Part shown: in pieces, positions 1-12,495 of the stretch
Position numbering within the stretch: the first letter of the stretch is position 1
How the letters are laid out: each line of letters starts with the position of its first letter
NCBI GenBank assembly: GCA_021613535.1
Contig: CP075496.1
Coordinates: 8,680,001 to 8,744,000, forward strand
DNA from: Adineta vaga
Taxonomy: Eukaryota > Rotifera
Direction of reading: 5' to 3'
Length of the DNA: 64,000 nt
Position numbers and translations under genes: made by a program
The notes under the pieces: generated by a model
What the model saw: only the letters and a program-made list of their open reading frames with translations
Database searches by the model: none
What the model was told of the DNA's origin: nothing

Positions 1-973
1 GAATTATTTATGTCATAATATTCTGTAGTACCATCTGCAGGAAGAAAATGTTCATTTTTCATTGTAGTTAAAATCAATTGACATTTTTCATGTAAAGTTA
101 ATGTTAAAAATATTGGGTCATCAAGAAGTTGTTTACCGATTGTATGAAGACGTGCTAATTGAAGAAGAATACCATGTGGATGAAAACATTGAATAATTGA
201 TAGAGCATTCAGTAATGCTTTTCCTTCTGTACTAATATCTTCTTGAGTTTTCATATCCTGAAGAAGAGCTAAGCCAGTTTGTCGAGATATCAATCGAGCT
301 ATTTCTAATGAATAATATTCACGAGTAAGATTACGTGAATCAAGTGGAATTGATTTGGAAGCATCCATAGAAGGTGGAAAATAATGTTTGAACACATCAA
401 AACCTAACAGGCCGTATGTTGACGAGATCAGATTAGCATTATGAATTCCTAAATAATATGAAAATACAGATTGTATGCAATTTCACTTGGTATCACATAG
501 AAATTCATATGAAACTTACGATTTTTTCGAGTAGACATAATTTCATTCAGAAGAACTCGAATATGTTTATCTTGAAGTGATCTTTGTATGAAATATTTTT
601 GCCATGTATAACCATCAGGTAGTTCAGGAGATTTCTGTGCGGCAAACAATAAATAATTTTCATTGGAATATGAAATGCTTCGAACTGAATAGGTGTACCT
701 GAAAGAAACAAATATGATTCTATAACTATTCTGATATATGATAGATTGTAACATTTTGCGAAGTAAATTCTTTAGAATTCTCCCATTCTCATTTTCCTAG
801 TGTACAACATTCATATACCGTTCTAGATAATACTGTTGCCATATTTTATCATCACGAACAATTACATTCAATCTACGGCATGTTTGAGCTAGAGCAGATG
901 CTGCTTCTGGAGAAAGATGTGCAAGAATATATCTGAATAGTTCTGGCGGAAGAGCATCCAATGAGCAAGACAT
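1..973 (-). CDS. FBXO21: FBXO21-like F-box protein, 3' end cut by window
   Basis: Three exons on the minus strand read in one frame: complement(819..973), (520..698) and (<1..448), joined by two GT-AG introns of about 70-120 bp. The N-terminus (MSCSLDALPPELFRYILAHL) is a typical F-box, followed by the Cys-Arg-Arg-Leu and Trp positions of that fold, so the product should be a substrate receptor of an SCF ubiquitin ligase. The last visible part has a Tyr-Tyr-Asp...Asn-Ser run (TTEYYDINNS) that matches the start of the SirB1/transglutaminase-like core found after the F-box in FBXO21. The rest of that core and any YccV-like hemimethylated-DNA-binding domain would lie beyond position 1. Assignment rests on domain order and the short core match; another F-box plus SirB1 protein is possible. 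Confidence 0.72.
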
Positions 974-1779
974 TGTGAATATCGATATTTTATCGATAAA
1001 ATGACATATATAAAATATAAAAGTAAAATATCAGATTATATTAACTAATAGAATCATAAAAAAGAGTACAATACTGTTCAGACTCTTTTCATATTAATTG
1101 TATGAGTATGAATTCTTCTTCCAAAAAAGAAACATCGATTCTCTTCTTCTTAATCTTAAGTTCTGTTATAACAGCTGATAGTATAGCCATTAAAGGAATG
1201 AATGTGCCTCTACAAAATTTCTGACTAAAATGATAGTAAAATATGAAAAGTTTTATTATTACTCAAAAACTTTAGTGTACTGTTCATAGGAGATATGCGC
1301 ATATTAATAGACAAATGTAATTATGGGTGATGATTTGAGGATATAGATACGTTTGTTTTTGACATGTAGTATACACTGATGCACCTAACTAGTGACGCGA
1401 TGTAGATAGCATTATTCAGCACTATATTGACTGGAACAATGCACTTTTACATGAGAAAGTTGTGTGTTTATATTATCTCATAGAACGAATGATGAACGTT
1501 GATTTAATGAAGGCAATATAACATCATGAAAAAAATGATTATTTGATGTACTTGTAAACACTTGCTCTTCATCATTCTGTTTGATTAACGTAGGCATCAA
1601 TTCAAGAGATCCATTTGATTAGATCATATAATTATAATCTAAAACATAACAATCAATTCCACAATTTATCTATAGAGTTAATAATCGACCTTTTCGAGTA
1701 GTATTATAGGGACTTAGTAAAAAAAAATTTACAATCCGTACACTTAACGAAGTATATTGTTGTGAAAAGAATAGTTTCC

Positions 1780-2200
1780 AATAAATAAAGAAGCATTTGA
1801 ATGATTATCAAGATGATTAGCAAAGTTCAATAGTTCACTTTTATTTTCATCACTACATAGAAGGAATAAGACGTCATGATTTACCCAACCTACATCATAA
1901 CTACCAGACAGCATAAATAAGCTCCCATTTCATTAGATCGATTTAGTCACGCTGCTGCAGGAAATGGTATCTATTTATAATATTTTCTACCTCAAAACTA
2001 GTGCAATTATCCTTTAACATCAATAATTGACTAGTTGCTTGAATAGGTATTTCAGTTTGATTAAACTATCAATTAGGATTTCGTCAATCATGAATTAACC
2101 AAACTTGAAGAGCACAATGAACAGTTTCTTGTTTTGGCCGAATCATTAATTCTCAGACATGTTGCCATGTTAGTATCATAGCATCAAAGATGCATATTTC
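1780..2200 (-). pseudogene. Possible decayed coding remnant
   Basis: On the minus strand several short open stretches in different frames look like former coding sequence, for example DVGWVNHDVLFLLCSDENK (about 1833-1894) and ETVHCALQVWLIHD (about 2085-2135), separated by stops and frame changes. Their codon choice (A/T third positions) and mixed residue content resemble the real genes here rather than the low-complexity spacer. I cannot name the family. Confidence 0.3.
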
Positions 2201-2751
2201 CATTATGTGAAAACAAAACTTAAAATAACTATATTAATATTACTGAAAGATAATCGGATGCTACATAAAATAGTTGAAGTTTCATTTTGGCTATGACATA
2301 AGCTTTGACCTAAGAAAATTGGAATAAGCCACTATTTACATAGAAATTATAGAGAATCATTGACCAATTAGTATTTTTAAGAGAGTGAATATTGTATGTG
2401 TACATTGATATTCCTCGATATCTCAATGAATATGTACTGAATATTCACCGTGTTGCTGTTTGACATCAGTATTAGGTCTTTCAAATATGAAAGATATATT
2501 CTATATATTTGTACCATGCAATTAATAATCCAGGTACATTGAAAGCTGATTATGACAGAACTTGACTGATATATTGGATAATTTTTTTCTTATAATTAAT
2601 CTAACTTAATCAGTACTTTCGCGACGACTATTACAACATGAAAATGAAATATACCATCATTTAACTTTGACGTTTTAATAAATTAGTATTTCTACTTAGC
2701 TGCCACTTCAAGCAGTATGATTTCATTCTACAGCGATACTCGTGTTTTTCA

Positions 2752-2850
2752 GCAACATTTGCAGTACCACCATGTCCAACGTCTACTGCTGGAAATGTAA
2801 CTGTATTGCGGGTCACAAACGATCCAACAACAAATGGTCATGTTTTTTAA
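2752..2850 (+). pseudogene. Possible isolated coding fragment
   Basis: A 31-codon open stretch on the plus strand ends in TAA and contains VPPCPTSTAGNVTVLRVTND. It has no start codon and follows a CAG that could once have been an acceptor. The Cys-Pro-Thr and Ala-Gly-Asn spacing recalls the beginnings of NHL-repeat modules, but the piece is too short to assign. Confidence 0.2.
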
Positions 2851-3887
2851 ACTCGTTGCTGTTACTAATTCTAGTAGATCATCAAAAAGGGACTCGTACA
2901 ATCTGCGAAATGAATAAATAAATTGCTGTGATCATTTATGCTTGTAGTAAATGCGACTTATGATATTCAGTTATATTTACAAAAGTATTAATCAAAACCA
3001 ATTCAAAATATATGCTAGTTTAAAAATAACACATTTCTAAAAAAAATTTCCTATATATTGTATACTCTCTTCTTCTACTGATTACAATTCTAATTCTAAA
3101 TCGGAGGTATTCATCAATGTCTGTATTTATCCTTCAATATGATGAGCATGTCTTCGATTTATAGCACATGTTTCTACCTGTTCCTGTTGTAGATGCTTTT
3201 TAGTTATTGCTTACTTGATAGGAATGATCATATCGAGAATATCACGAATACTAACTGAAAAATACATCAAATACTTGATAGTATGAACTGAGCATAGAAA
3301 ACAAAGTTTGTTTATTCATTGACTCTTGTCTATTCTGTATGTCTGTCTAATAAATGTCGACTCTAACGCAGGGAAATTCTGCTGTATTTATCATAAGCTA
3401 TCACTATTTCCTTTTGTTGTCTCTAATTGATAGATTGAGATCTTTAGAAATTTAGCTTAGAAATGTACAACTATATACGTTCCTTTTATCATCACTCTTA
3501 TCAGCAATTCAAACAATGTACAGTGTGAAAAATGCATTGCGTCTCATTCATAGTCTTAAAAGGCTATTTTAAACTTCAAAATATAATGTTGTCTTTTGTT
3601 TTGTTTGATAAAAATTGTATGTGAAAAAAAGAATTTAGATTACTAGTTTAAACTGAAAGTATATTCAATAAGGCGTTGCCTATGAAAAATCTTATAAGAT
3701 GAGAATATATTTCTGAATGAAAAAGAATTTTCTAAAGCAAGAGAAAAGAACTCTTATAAATGAAAGGTGAATCCCATTAAAATGTAAATGAATTAAGAAT
3801 AAAAACTAGTTACATTCTCTATTTCTTAAACACAAAAGAAAAATAACTATTGCACTCTGTTGTTTGACAAAACTCGATTAGTTTACA

Positions 3888-5463
3888 ATGTTTTCGACAC
3901 AGCAGCAAAGTGCATCGGTTGAACCTTTAACTGCACCCACTTCAATATTTGGATCAACGCCAATGCAAGGAATTTCAACAACACCCACTGCGGCACCACT
4001 AGAAGGATTTTCATTACCATCTGCACCATCATCAACATCAATGTCAGCACTAAAGTCTGCAACAACACTGACACCAGGTTTCGAATCCTCACCGGCACCT
4101 GAACCTTTGCAAACATTTACATCGGCATTTTCATCAACACCGGCGACAACATCAGCCTTTAAATCTGCATCAACACTGTCACCGGCATCAGCAGAACCAA
4201 CGCCATCAGTATCTACAACTGTATCATCACAAGGATTTGCGTCAACATCTTCAACAGCAGCAACATTACCACCAGGTCAAACATTTTCATCAACATTCAC
4301 ATCTGCATCAAAGATAACACCACCAATATCAATGGCAACTACTAATGCTGCATCAACACTGACACCAGCACCCGTATCAGCCATTAAATCTGCACAAACA
4401 CTAATACCAGGATTATCATCACCAATGGCTCCAACATTCCAAGCTGCATCTACAAGAGCATCCAATTCAGCATCCTCAGCAGCATCGATGACTCAATCTA
4501 ATAATGCATCAGGATCAGGATCAGCATCAGCATCATCTTCCTCTGCAACAGCAACAGCTTTGAATGAATCAAAGTCTACGTTAACAAAAGTGATTATATC
4601 AACATCTGGTGGCAAAGTTTCACCAGCACCCTCAGCTGGTCGTTCACAAGCACAAGCATTCGAATCGACCATCTCAAAAACACAAATTATTACAGAACAA
4701 GGTGGTAAACTTGAAAAGCGATGTAAACCAGGCCTCGGGTAAGTCCTCTCTATCTATATTGCATACGAATAAAAGGTATATGTTTCTATCAATTAAGTGG
4801 AGATTGTTGTCCTAAACCATTAGCTATTGGAGTACTTGTTGGTGGTATTATTGCTGGCATTGTATTAATGGCATTAGTAGGTGTCTATATACGAGATAAA
4901 GGCAAGTATTTAGTAGAATTAGACTCTTTCACTATAATGTCCACTAAAGTTTCACGAGAGGGAGCAGTTATACAGCTATGAGAATGAAATTTGTAGATAA
5001 ACTATATAACAAATCAATGCATAGATTTCTATATCGACCAATTTCATATTATTTCAGATAAAACATCGACAATTGATAATATTTTGAATGGCGTTGGTGC
5101 ACCAAACACTACCCAGGCAACCAATACAACAAACCCAAGAGTGGTAAGCACAACCGATTCTCAATCGCCTAGTACAACCAATTCTCAGTCGCCTAGTACA
5201 ACCAATTCTCAGTCGTCTAGTACAACCAAATCTCAGTCGTCTAGCACACCAAAAGGACAGACATCGAGCACACCAAAGGACAAACATCGAGCACAACCGA
5301 TTTGCAATCGTCAAGTACGACAGGCTACGACTCATCATCATCAACAGCAGGTTCTGTTAACTTGGCAGGTAGTGAGGATGGTAGTGGTGATGGTAGTGGC
5401 GATGGTAGTGGTAGCACTCAAGGTGTCGCGTATGTACCGCAGGCAGCAGCTGGTGACAATTGA
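3888..5463 (+). CDS. Ser/Thr/Ala/Pro-rich single-pass membrane protein with apparent frameshift
   Basis: Exon 1 (3888..4738) encodes about 283 residues dominated by Ser, Thr, Ala and Pro, mucin-like in composition. Exon 2 (4798..4901) encodes a Cys-Cys-Pro followed by a clear membrane helix (LAIGVLVGGIIAGIVLMALV) and a basic residue. Exon 3 (5058..5463) encodes a short repeat of TTNSQSPS type. The second intron appears to be GC-AG (GCAAGT donor at 4902). In exon 3 two tandem copies read caccaaaaggaca and caccaaaggaca; the missing A at about 5275-5277 throws the frame. The alternative frame continues as Ser/Gly-rich sequence to TGA at 5461. No signal peptide is visible at the chosen ATG and a TAG lies three codons upstream, so an earlier exon may be missing. 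Family not recognised. Confidence 0.6.
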
Positions 5464-6275
5464 TCAGAAGTATCAAACAATAAATAAAAAGGACATTTTA
5501 AATTTAATCATTCATTCTTCCATATGGATCAAAATTTTTCTATGAGTTATCTGACCTATACGATAAAGTCTTCTCTCAAAAAATACTCCTTCTATATCTC
5601 GATAATTCGAATAAAAAAAACATACTTAAAATTTACCATATTCTTTATGTTCTGTATCATTAATTAATCAGAATAATAAAAAAAGATGAAATCGTATCAA
5701 TTTCCAGACAATATTGAAAAAAACAAATGACATAACACAAATATGTAAACTAGAAAAATAGTAATTACAATGAATATTATTACATTATTTACATAAAAAA
5801 AAAGAAGTGTAATAGAGAATTTCTATGTTAATCATACAAACAAATATCATCATAGGAATAATCGAAAGAGTATATTTTACGTATGCATACTGGAAAACAA
5901 TTATGGCAACAGTTATAAGAAATAAAATACGCAATACGAAATCAATAATATATGTGATGTTTTGTTGTTCTACAAAAGAATGGTATGACTTTATTTTTCA
6001 TGAAAAGTATTTACAGAATGACTTTTTATAACAAAATATGTATTAATAAGATTTTTTTAAGACATTTACTTAGTCTGAAGTAACTCGAGTAAAACAACAT
6101 ATAATAATTAGTATGATTATGAACAGAAAACTTTTAAGAAAATGACTACACCAACTTTCGTTGACAATAAGGAACTACTATATCTTCGTCAGATTAAACT
6201 ATAAAATCTTCTACTATGCAGAGAAAATGACAATCAAAATTCGATACGTTTCAATTGTAATAATGATAATATTTA
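5464..6275. other. AT-rich intergenic region
   Basis: About 0.8 kb with several A/T runs. It holds the 3' flanks of two convergent genes. I see no gene; the short open frame at 5825-6031 has no supporting features. Confidence 0.6.
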
Positions 6276-8000
6276 TTATCGAATCCATATCTGTACAGAA
6301 GTAAGATTGCTAGATGTACCTCCTGTAATTACACAAGTTCTTGGTAGAAAATTTTTCAAAAATGTCACAAGTTCATCTTCTACATTACATTCATTGATTT
6401 TTCGAACTTGACCATAATTTTCGCATCGAACATTTAACATTCGAAGTTGTTTCATTTCATTGACAAGAACAAGAATATCGATTCGTGTTTCGACTGTAAT
6501 AAACAATATTTCACATTGAATTCCTAATGTTGAACACGTCAATTGTCTACATTGTTCCTCATTGAAACATCCAAATTCAGATAAATCAAGTCGACGAATC
6601 GATAAATTTTTCAGACTAAACAAAAGTCTATATGAAACTGGACATTCTTTCAATGTTAATGAATAAAGTTTAGTGGTACATCGAAGTAGATTTTTCAATT
6701 GTATTTTACCAACGATAGTTCTGACTGATTTAACAGTTAATGAAATTAATCGATGTAAATTTGGAACCATAAACCAAAAACTATCATCAATTGGAAGATA
6801 TATTTCAAGATTTTCTACTTCATTAAATCGAATAGAATGACGATTCGAACTATAATATGTTAAGTTTTTCACCTCATCATACGACCAATGAATATCATTA
6901 TTAGGACAGGTCGATTGAAATTTAAGATCGGAATTTATCAGAAATTGATTGAAATTATATGGCAACGTATAAAAAGAAATTTTCACAAGTAAATTCAATG
7001 TAAACCAATGACATTGCACGAACCATTGACGTTCAACAAGCCAAAATTGACTACGAAATGATTGAAGCAATCGATCGGGTTGACCATTTATTTTACTAAT
7101 CCATCTTCGAGAAACATCCATTTTTAAATGAAAATTTTTTAAATTAGGTAAATAATTCGTAATTATCTCTTTCCATTCATCTCCATCGACAAACACATAC
7201 GATAATTCAATAGTCAAATGAGTTAAATTTGGCATATAATGTAAAAGATGATTTGTTACATGAGATGAATATTGAAGTGAAATTTTCAATTTTTTTAACG
7301 ATAAAATTGGAGATGATATTGATTGATAATCATAATTATGATCCAGTGTGATATATAAGTTGACGAGATTAATTGTATTTTCAAATAAACGATGTAATTC
7401 ATTTGAATCATATGAAAAACCATCGAGATATAAATAGTTGATTGATGTAGAAAGACTTTTTGGTGAAATAAAAAAAGGATTCCATAGATATTTCTTTCTT
7501 TCAAATCGACAATGTGTTAATTTTGATAAATTCCAAATTTGATCAAATATTGATCCATGATTAATCAATTCATCGTCAATTTCACATTGTTTGATTTGTA
7601 GACGAGTAAAATTATTCAAATGATGTAGTTCATTGATAATTAATCGAAGATGTTCGGCTGAATGAATATGATTTAATGTAAGAGATTTTAAATAAATGAA
7701 TTGATGAAATTGATATCCATAGGAGAGAAAAAGAGTTGTATGTTGAACAGATTTATTTTCATCGAAAAGTTGAATGGAAATAATTCGATTAAGAAATTGT
7801 GAAAGATATTTTTGACAAATAATATCGAAACTGATTTTTGTTATGGAATAAAGATTGAAATGACCATGTATTTGTAAATGAAGGAAAATAAGTTTACTAA
7901 AACGATAATTAAGATTATAGAATGCATGAAATTGATCAGCAATATGAAGATAATCAAAGATATCGAGTAATAATTCATTAGCTAAGATTTCTAAATGCAT
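6276..8000 (-). CDS. Intronless F-box protein with LRR-like C-terminus
   Basis: A single exon of 574 codons. The N-terminus (LEILANELLLDIFDYLHIAD) is an F-box, with the following Phe...Asn-Leu-Asn-Tyr-Arg positions usual for that fold. The rest is Leu/Ile/Asn-rich with irregular repeats such as LTHLTIELSY and LKNFHLKMDV, consistent with a degenerate leucine-rich-repeat solenoid for substrate binding. Likely role: adaptor in an SCF ubiquitin ligase. The lack of introns contrasts with most neighbours. A decayed relative lies at 57.2-58.2 kb on the same strand. No close named homologue is evident to me. Confidence 0.75.
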   Translation of the reverse strand: MHLEILANELLLDIFDYLHIADQFHAFYNLNYRFSKLIFLHLQIHGHFNLYSITKISFDIICQKYLSQFLNRIISIQLFDENKSVQHTTLFLSYGYQFHQFIYLKSLTLNHIHSAEHLRLIINELHHLNNFTRLQIKQCEIDDELINHGSIFDQIWNLSKLTHCRFERKKYLWNPFFISPKSLSTSINYLYLDGFSYDSNELHRLFENTINLVNLYITLDHNYDYQSISSPILSLKKLKISLQYSSHVTNHLLHYMPNLTHLTIELSYVFVDGDEWKEIITNYLPNLKNFHLKMDVSRRWISKINGQPDRLLQSFRSQFWLVERQWFVQCHWFTLNLLVKISFYTLPYNFNQFLINSDLKFQSTCPNNDIHWSYDEVKNLTYYSSNRHSIRFNEVENLEIYLPIDDSFWFMVPNLHRLISLTVKSVRTIVGKIQLKNLLRCTTKLYSLTLKECPVSYRLLFSLKNLSIRRLDLSEFGCFNEEQCRQLTCSTLGIQCEILFITVETRIDILVLVNEMKQLRMLNVRCENYGQVRKINECNVEDELVTFLKNFLPRTCVITGGTSSNLTSVQIWIR

Positions 8001-9145
8001 TGTTTGAAGAAGAAATAAAACTGTTTATCTTTTGCTTTTCAATGATTATTCATTCTCTTCTCTCTTTTTTTTCTTTACTTTTTATGAGAGTAGCGAGTAA
8101 GCATGTTGACGGCAACGTCAATCTTTTTCTTTCCATTATTTATTCTCATAAAGAAGGTATGCATCTGTGAAAATATACATCTGTTTTGTTACATGTAGAA
8201 AAAGAAAAAAATAGAAGTTTCATAATTCATTCGATGATGTTATGAATCATATACATGGTTGAACTTGTAGGAGAAATACAACAACGTTCTGATGAAAATG
8301 TGGAATAAGTAGATTTTTTTGTGAATAATGTATATATAACGTCAAAGAAGCACTGATTTGATTGACAACATTAATAAGAAGCAAAGGAATACATTTGTTT
8401 GATGTAATTGAAACAGACGTGAGTGTTTTTACTTATTCAGAAATATCTGAATGGATAATTTTTAGAATGTATCCAATAATTCACTGCAAATACTACCAAT
8501 AAAATGTGTGCTCAGTCTTTGTAAAATTGACCAATGATATAAAGATTCTTATTCAACTGCTCTCATTTTAGGTTTGATCACATATTTTACTTCCTAAAAT
8601 ACGATACTTGTAAATATTTAATATTTTCTTGCAAAAAGTACATGAAATTCAACCAATCAGTTCTTTTATAACTATTTAGCATAGCCGCATAATGTATGAA
8701 TATCACTTCCGTCATACCAATCTGATACGTAGGCAAGTTTTTATTGTAACTTGATAGGCATATAGTCTAGTTCAAATTCCAAGTCAATATTGTCTGCTGT
8801 TGCTATATAAAAATGTTCGTAGATGATTACAATGCATTACCTATTATTTGCTTTGAATCAGTGAAACAAGTGAGAGATGTATTCCAAGAAGTTTGCATGT
8901 ATGGTTTTGCTGCCCATTGGCTATGTTCAATAACAATACTTGCCGTACCGATGCCAAGTGGACCATTACGATCCCATATAACTGGTGGATTTAAAGGTGA
9001 TTTTGAATTGATGTTTTTTCTGTTTAATCAATGTGTGTTGTATGCTCTCTTTTTAGCAATTCAAACATGAAGCAGTCGATCCGATCTGGACTGTAGTCAG
9101 TTCACCAGTGATTATGATATTCTCTGTCATTTTCCTTTTTTCATC
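8001..9145. other. Intergenic region with possible broken 5' part of the LRR gene
   Basis: Mostly AT-rich spacer. From 8813 an open frame of about 85 codons runs up to the LRR gene. Within it, around 8910-8990, a different frame reads cysteine-containing protein-like sequence (AMFNNNTCRTDAKWTITIPY). This suggests a frameshifted or mis-spliced N-terminal exon belonging to the downstream LRR gene, but no consistent splice solution joins them. Confidence 0.35.
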
Positions 9146-9965
9146 ATGGTCAATCCAATAAATTCTGATTGGTCAAAGAGTACGGCTACGACGAACGAAG
9201 CTGGAACATTGGTTGTTAATCTTCGTTTACTTAACGAACTAAGTGTACCATTAAGTATTTTTTGTTTGAAAAATCTTCAATCTTTATACATCTCCAGTAC
9301 ACCGTTTCCCAACAGTAGGTTATCTTCGTGAAGAAATAGTTAGAACTTAATTGATAATTCTAGATATTGTACCAGATGATCTCAAGAATTTAAAGCAACT
9401 GGCTGAGCTTCAAATTTATAATTCGCCTGTTAAAAATATGACGGAGCAATTGGGTTCATTGACAAATCTTAATAGGCTATATTTGCAGAGCTGCTCATTA
9501 ACTCGTTTGCCTGATTTGAGTGGACTTTATAGATTACAAGGTGTTTATCTTGATAACAATCGTTTACATGAAGTCACTGGTTTGAACAGTGTAACTGATC
9601 TTGGCCTTAGCGATAACCTATTTATTCAGATTCCTATATTAGCAAATCCCGGAGATCTTCGTTCTTTGACATTGGATAGAAATCCTCTGAAAAATATGTT
9701 GGCAATTACTTCACATACTAATATATACTATCTCAATCTACAAAATTCAAATCTAACATCGGTTCCAGCGACAATTGATAAATTACAAAATCTTGAACAG
9801 CTCTATTTATCTTACAACAAATTATTTTATATTCCGACGAATATTTTGAAACTAACTAAACTTCAATATCTCTATATTCAAAACAATCTATTTTCCACCA
9901 GTGATCTTCAAACAATTAAAAACCAATTCAATAAAACGCTTCCAAGTGTGAAGTTGTATTCATAA
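9146..9965 (+). CDS. Leucine-rich repeat protein
   Basis: Two exons, 9146..9314 and 9364..9965, joined by a 49-bp GT-AG intron, give about 256 residues. The protein is almost entirely LRRs of the LxxLxLxxNxL type, for example LTNLNRLYLQSCSLTRLPDL, LQGVYLDNNRLHEV and LEQLYLSYNKLFYIPTNI, about nine repeats. It is probably a protein-binding solenoid. The ATG at 9146 is the first in frame after a stop, but the repeats start abruptly and an upstream exon with a signal peptide or cap is plausible, so the start is uncertain. Partner and location cannot be told from sequence. Confidence 0.65.
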
Positions 9966-12495
9966 ATAGTGAATATCACTTCTGCTCCATATTTACTTGA
10001 ACTTAAAGTATGAAAAAGAAAAATATTTATCATTTTATTGTGCTATTTTACTCTTTTAAATAAAATATACCACGATACAATCGGAAGTACTTTGAAGATA
10101 GATGTTGAAAGAATAGCGAAATGTTTTCACATCAATTTCTACATTTATGAACAAAATCAGAATTTGTCTAAACACATCTGTTGAATCTATTTTTCTTCCG
10201 ATTCATTATATGATATGAATAAAATGAGAATTGATGTGTTTTTTACTCTCATTCAGTCAAAAATAGAAATGTTGTCAAAAACATCTACTAGATATTAAAA
10301 ACCTTTTCAACCCGATAATAATGTGTTTCTTTTTTTAATTCCATAGTTACCAAACATCCTTCCTTCAAACGTTAGAAGACAAAAACAAAAGGATGATATT
10401 TCTTTCCAGAAGAAATTATTATTAATTCATTAAAATACGTTACTGTTCGATACTGGACCACTTCTCCTAATCAGAATAAAGATGACAAAAAGAATGGTTT
10501 CCGTCATTTTTGAAATTCAATTCCCCGTTCAAATCTTATATCATGCCATATCACTTCAATCCACTCGTACTGTTTCACTATTCACCATGAACATAATTAA
10601 TTCTTATGCTCCCTAATAAAACTTTATATTTATATTAAGCACATCTTCTTCATAATGATGATGATTATTATTCATTATTGACAGATTTTCTTCCACTAAA
10701 AACAAAAGAATTCGAACAATAACACGTCAAAGAAAAAAAATCGCTCTACTGAATCTCTGACGTATTCTGTTAGTTGGACGAGTGTTTTCTTTCCTTGTTT
10801 CTATAATATTTTCAAATTTCTCCTTTATTTCTCATAAATACCAACAGAATAAACGGTTTATTAGCACCTTTTCTTTTTCCAAAGAAAAATCAATTCATCT
10901 TTGCTTCGGTGAAATACAAATTCTATACAATTGTTCGTTCGTCATTTCTAAAAAAAGATTTCTTTTAGTTTCTATACATTTATCTAATGAAAATAACTCT
11001 ACTAGAAGTTATTGTTACATGTGAAACCATAGTATTTCATAGCCTGAATAAATTTTCTTCAAATCTGACGTAATGACAGTTCGATATTAAATGAGATAAC
11101 ATACAGTAGCACATTTTTTCCTACTGTAATCGAAAGAAAACAGTATGACTCTTAAATATTAAATTTTACTATCGATCATAATTTAACGAACAGTCTGCGA
11201 AAAATATTCCCAATTATTTTTAACGGAAAAAATAGGTGCTAAAACGACGGCACGCGTACCAAGAAGATAAAATTGCAAAGAAAATTCATTAATAATAAGG
11301 AGTTCTTTTTTCACGTTTATAAAATTTAATAATATATGGAAAACAAACGATTTGAAAAGTTTTCTTTTTAAAAAACACTTTCTTATAATATTAGAAGTCG
11401 AAGACTTTCATCGGATGTTAAACAAAAAACACATTTTTGTCAATGATCAACTTTATGAAAATGGCATTGCTTACGTAATTTTGCTTTATTTTTTTCCCTA
11501 ATGGAAGCAATATGAATTGATTATCAATTAGAAAATTGAGAGTTCCTTTAGGTATAATTTCTCATTCTAATTTAGAGAAAAGGAAAAACATTTTTTTACT
11601 TGACAACAAGCGCATCAAAGGAAAAATATAGGAGAGGAACAGAAAGAGGAAGAGAGAGAGAGAAAAGGAAAAAAGCTAGTTCTTGATTTGAAACAAGTTT
11701 CTTTTCAGTCATTGTTTTTCATAATCGACACTTCGTCTCTTTTTTTTCCTATCTACTTATCAGGAGAGAAATAGACAAACTTTTTTTCATATAGACACCT
11801 TTCTTTACCAGTTCATAAAAGGGATTTTCATCAAAAGACTAAATTGCTTTAGTGGGATTTCTTTAAGAAATAAATCTCACATGAGAATAAACCATGAATA
11901 TCATTTAGTTGAGACGGTATTTTTGTTCATCTCGTTAAAAGATTAGGTGGCTTGTTTTTCTTTCGTATGAAAAAAAATCTACCAAATTTACAGCAGCTTT
12001 TTATATCATTAAAAAAATGAAATACTAAACTTCTTTATTTTAATTTTATGTTGTACATAATATAGATAGAAAAGCATCCACCTCATGTTCATGTTTTAGT
12101 AATAAAAAAAAACATTCAATATATATGCCATTTAACAATACATGTCACTTATTGTAAACCATTTTTATTCTCTAATTTTTATGCATTATTGCTTATGAAG
12201 TGTTTTCTTACTTGCTAGGTGAACGACACAAAGTAAAAAACAACTCTCAACAAATGAATATATTACAATCTTTTTCTTCGCTTTATATTACAATATCACT
12301 TGATGTCTTTCTCTTTGTAGATATACTACCAACTTTTTATATGTAATAAATAAAAACAGTATTTGAAACGTACGATTACTGATAATAATTCAATCTCATT
12401 TTAATTTCTTGTCCACAAAAGATATTAGGAAGACAAATCTTCTACTTTTCAATTTTTCCCATTCATTTCTATTCTAGATAAATATCTGCGTCGAA
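9966..12495. other. AT-rich intergenic region
   Basis: About 2.5 kb of AT-rich DNA with many A and T runs and a GA-rich patch near 11640-11675. An 80-codon open frame at 10782-11024 is Phe/Ser-rich and has no neighbours or splice signals supporting it. No gene, RNA or mobile element recognised. Confidence 0.6.

Larger units (their letters stand above)
974..3887. other. Long AT-rich intergenic region with decayed coding remnants
   Basis: No intact gene is visible across 2.9 kb. Two stretches translate into protein-like sequence broken by stops and are listed separately. The rest is AT-rich with no recognisable repeat, RNA gene or promoter motif. Confidence 0.6.

Noticed and set aside
3888-4738. 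FG-nucleoporin identity for the Ser/Thr/Ala/Pro-rich protein
   Set aside because: Only one FG dipeptide is present, and the next exon encodes a membrane helix.
10782-11024. 80-codon open frame in an intergenic region
   Set aside because: Phe/Ser-rich AT-biased sequence without domain, splice or neighbour support.
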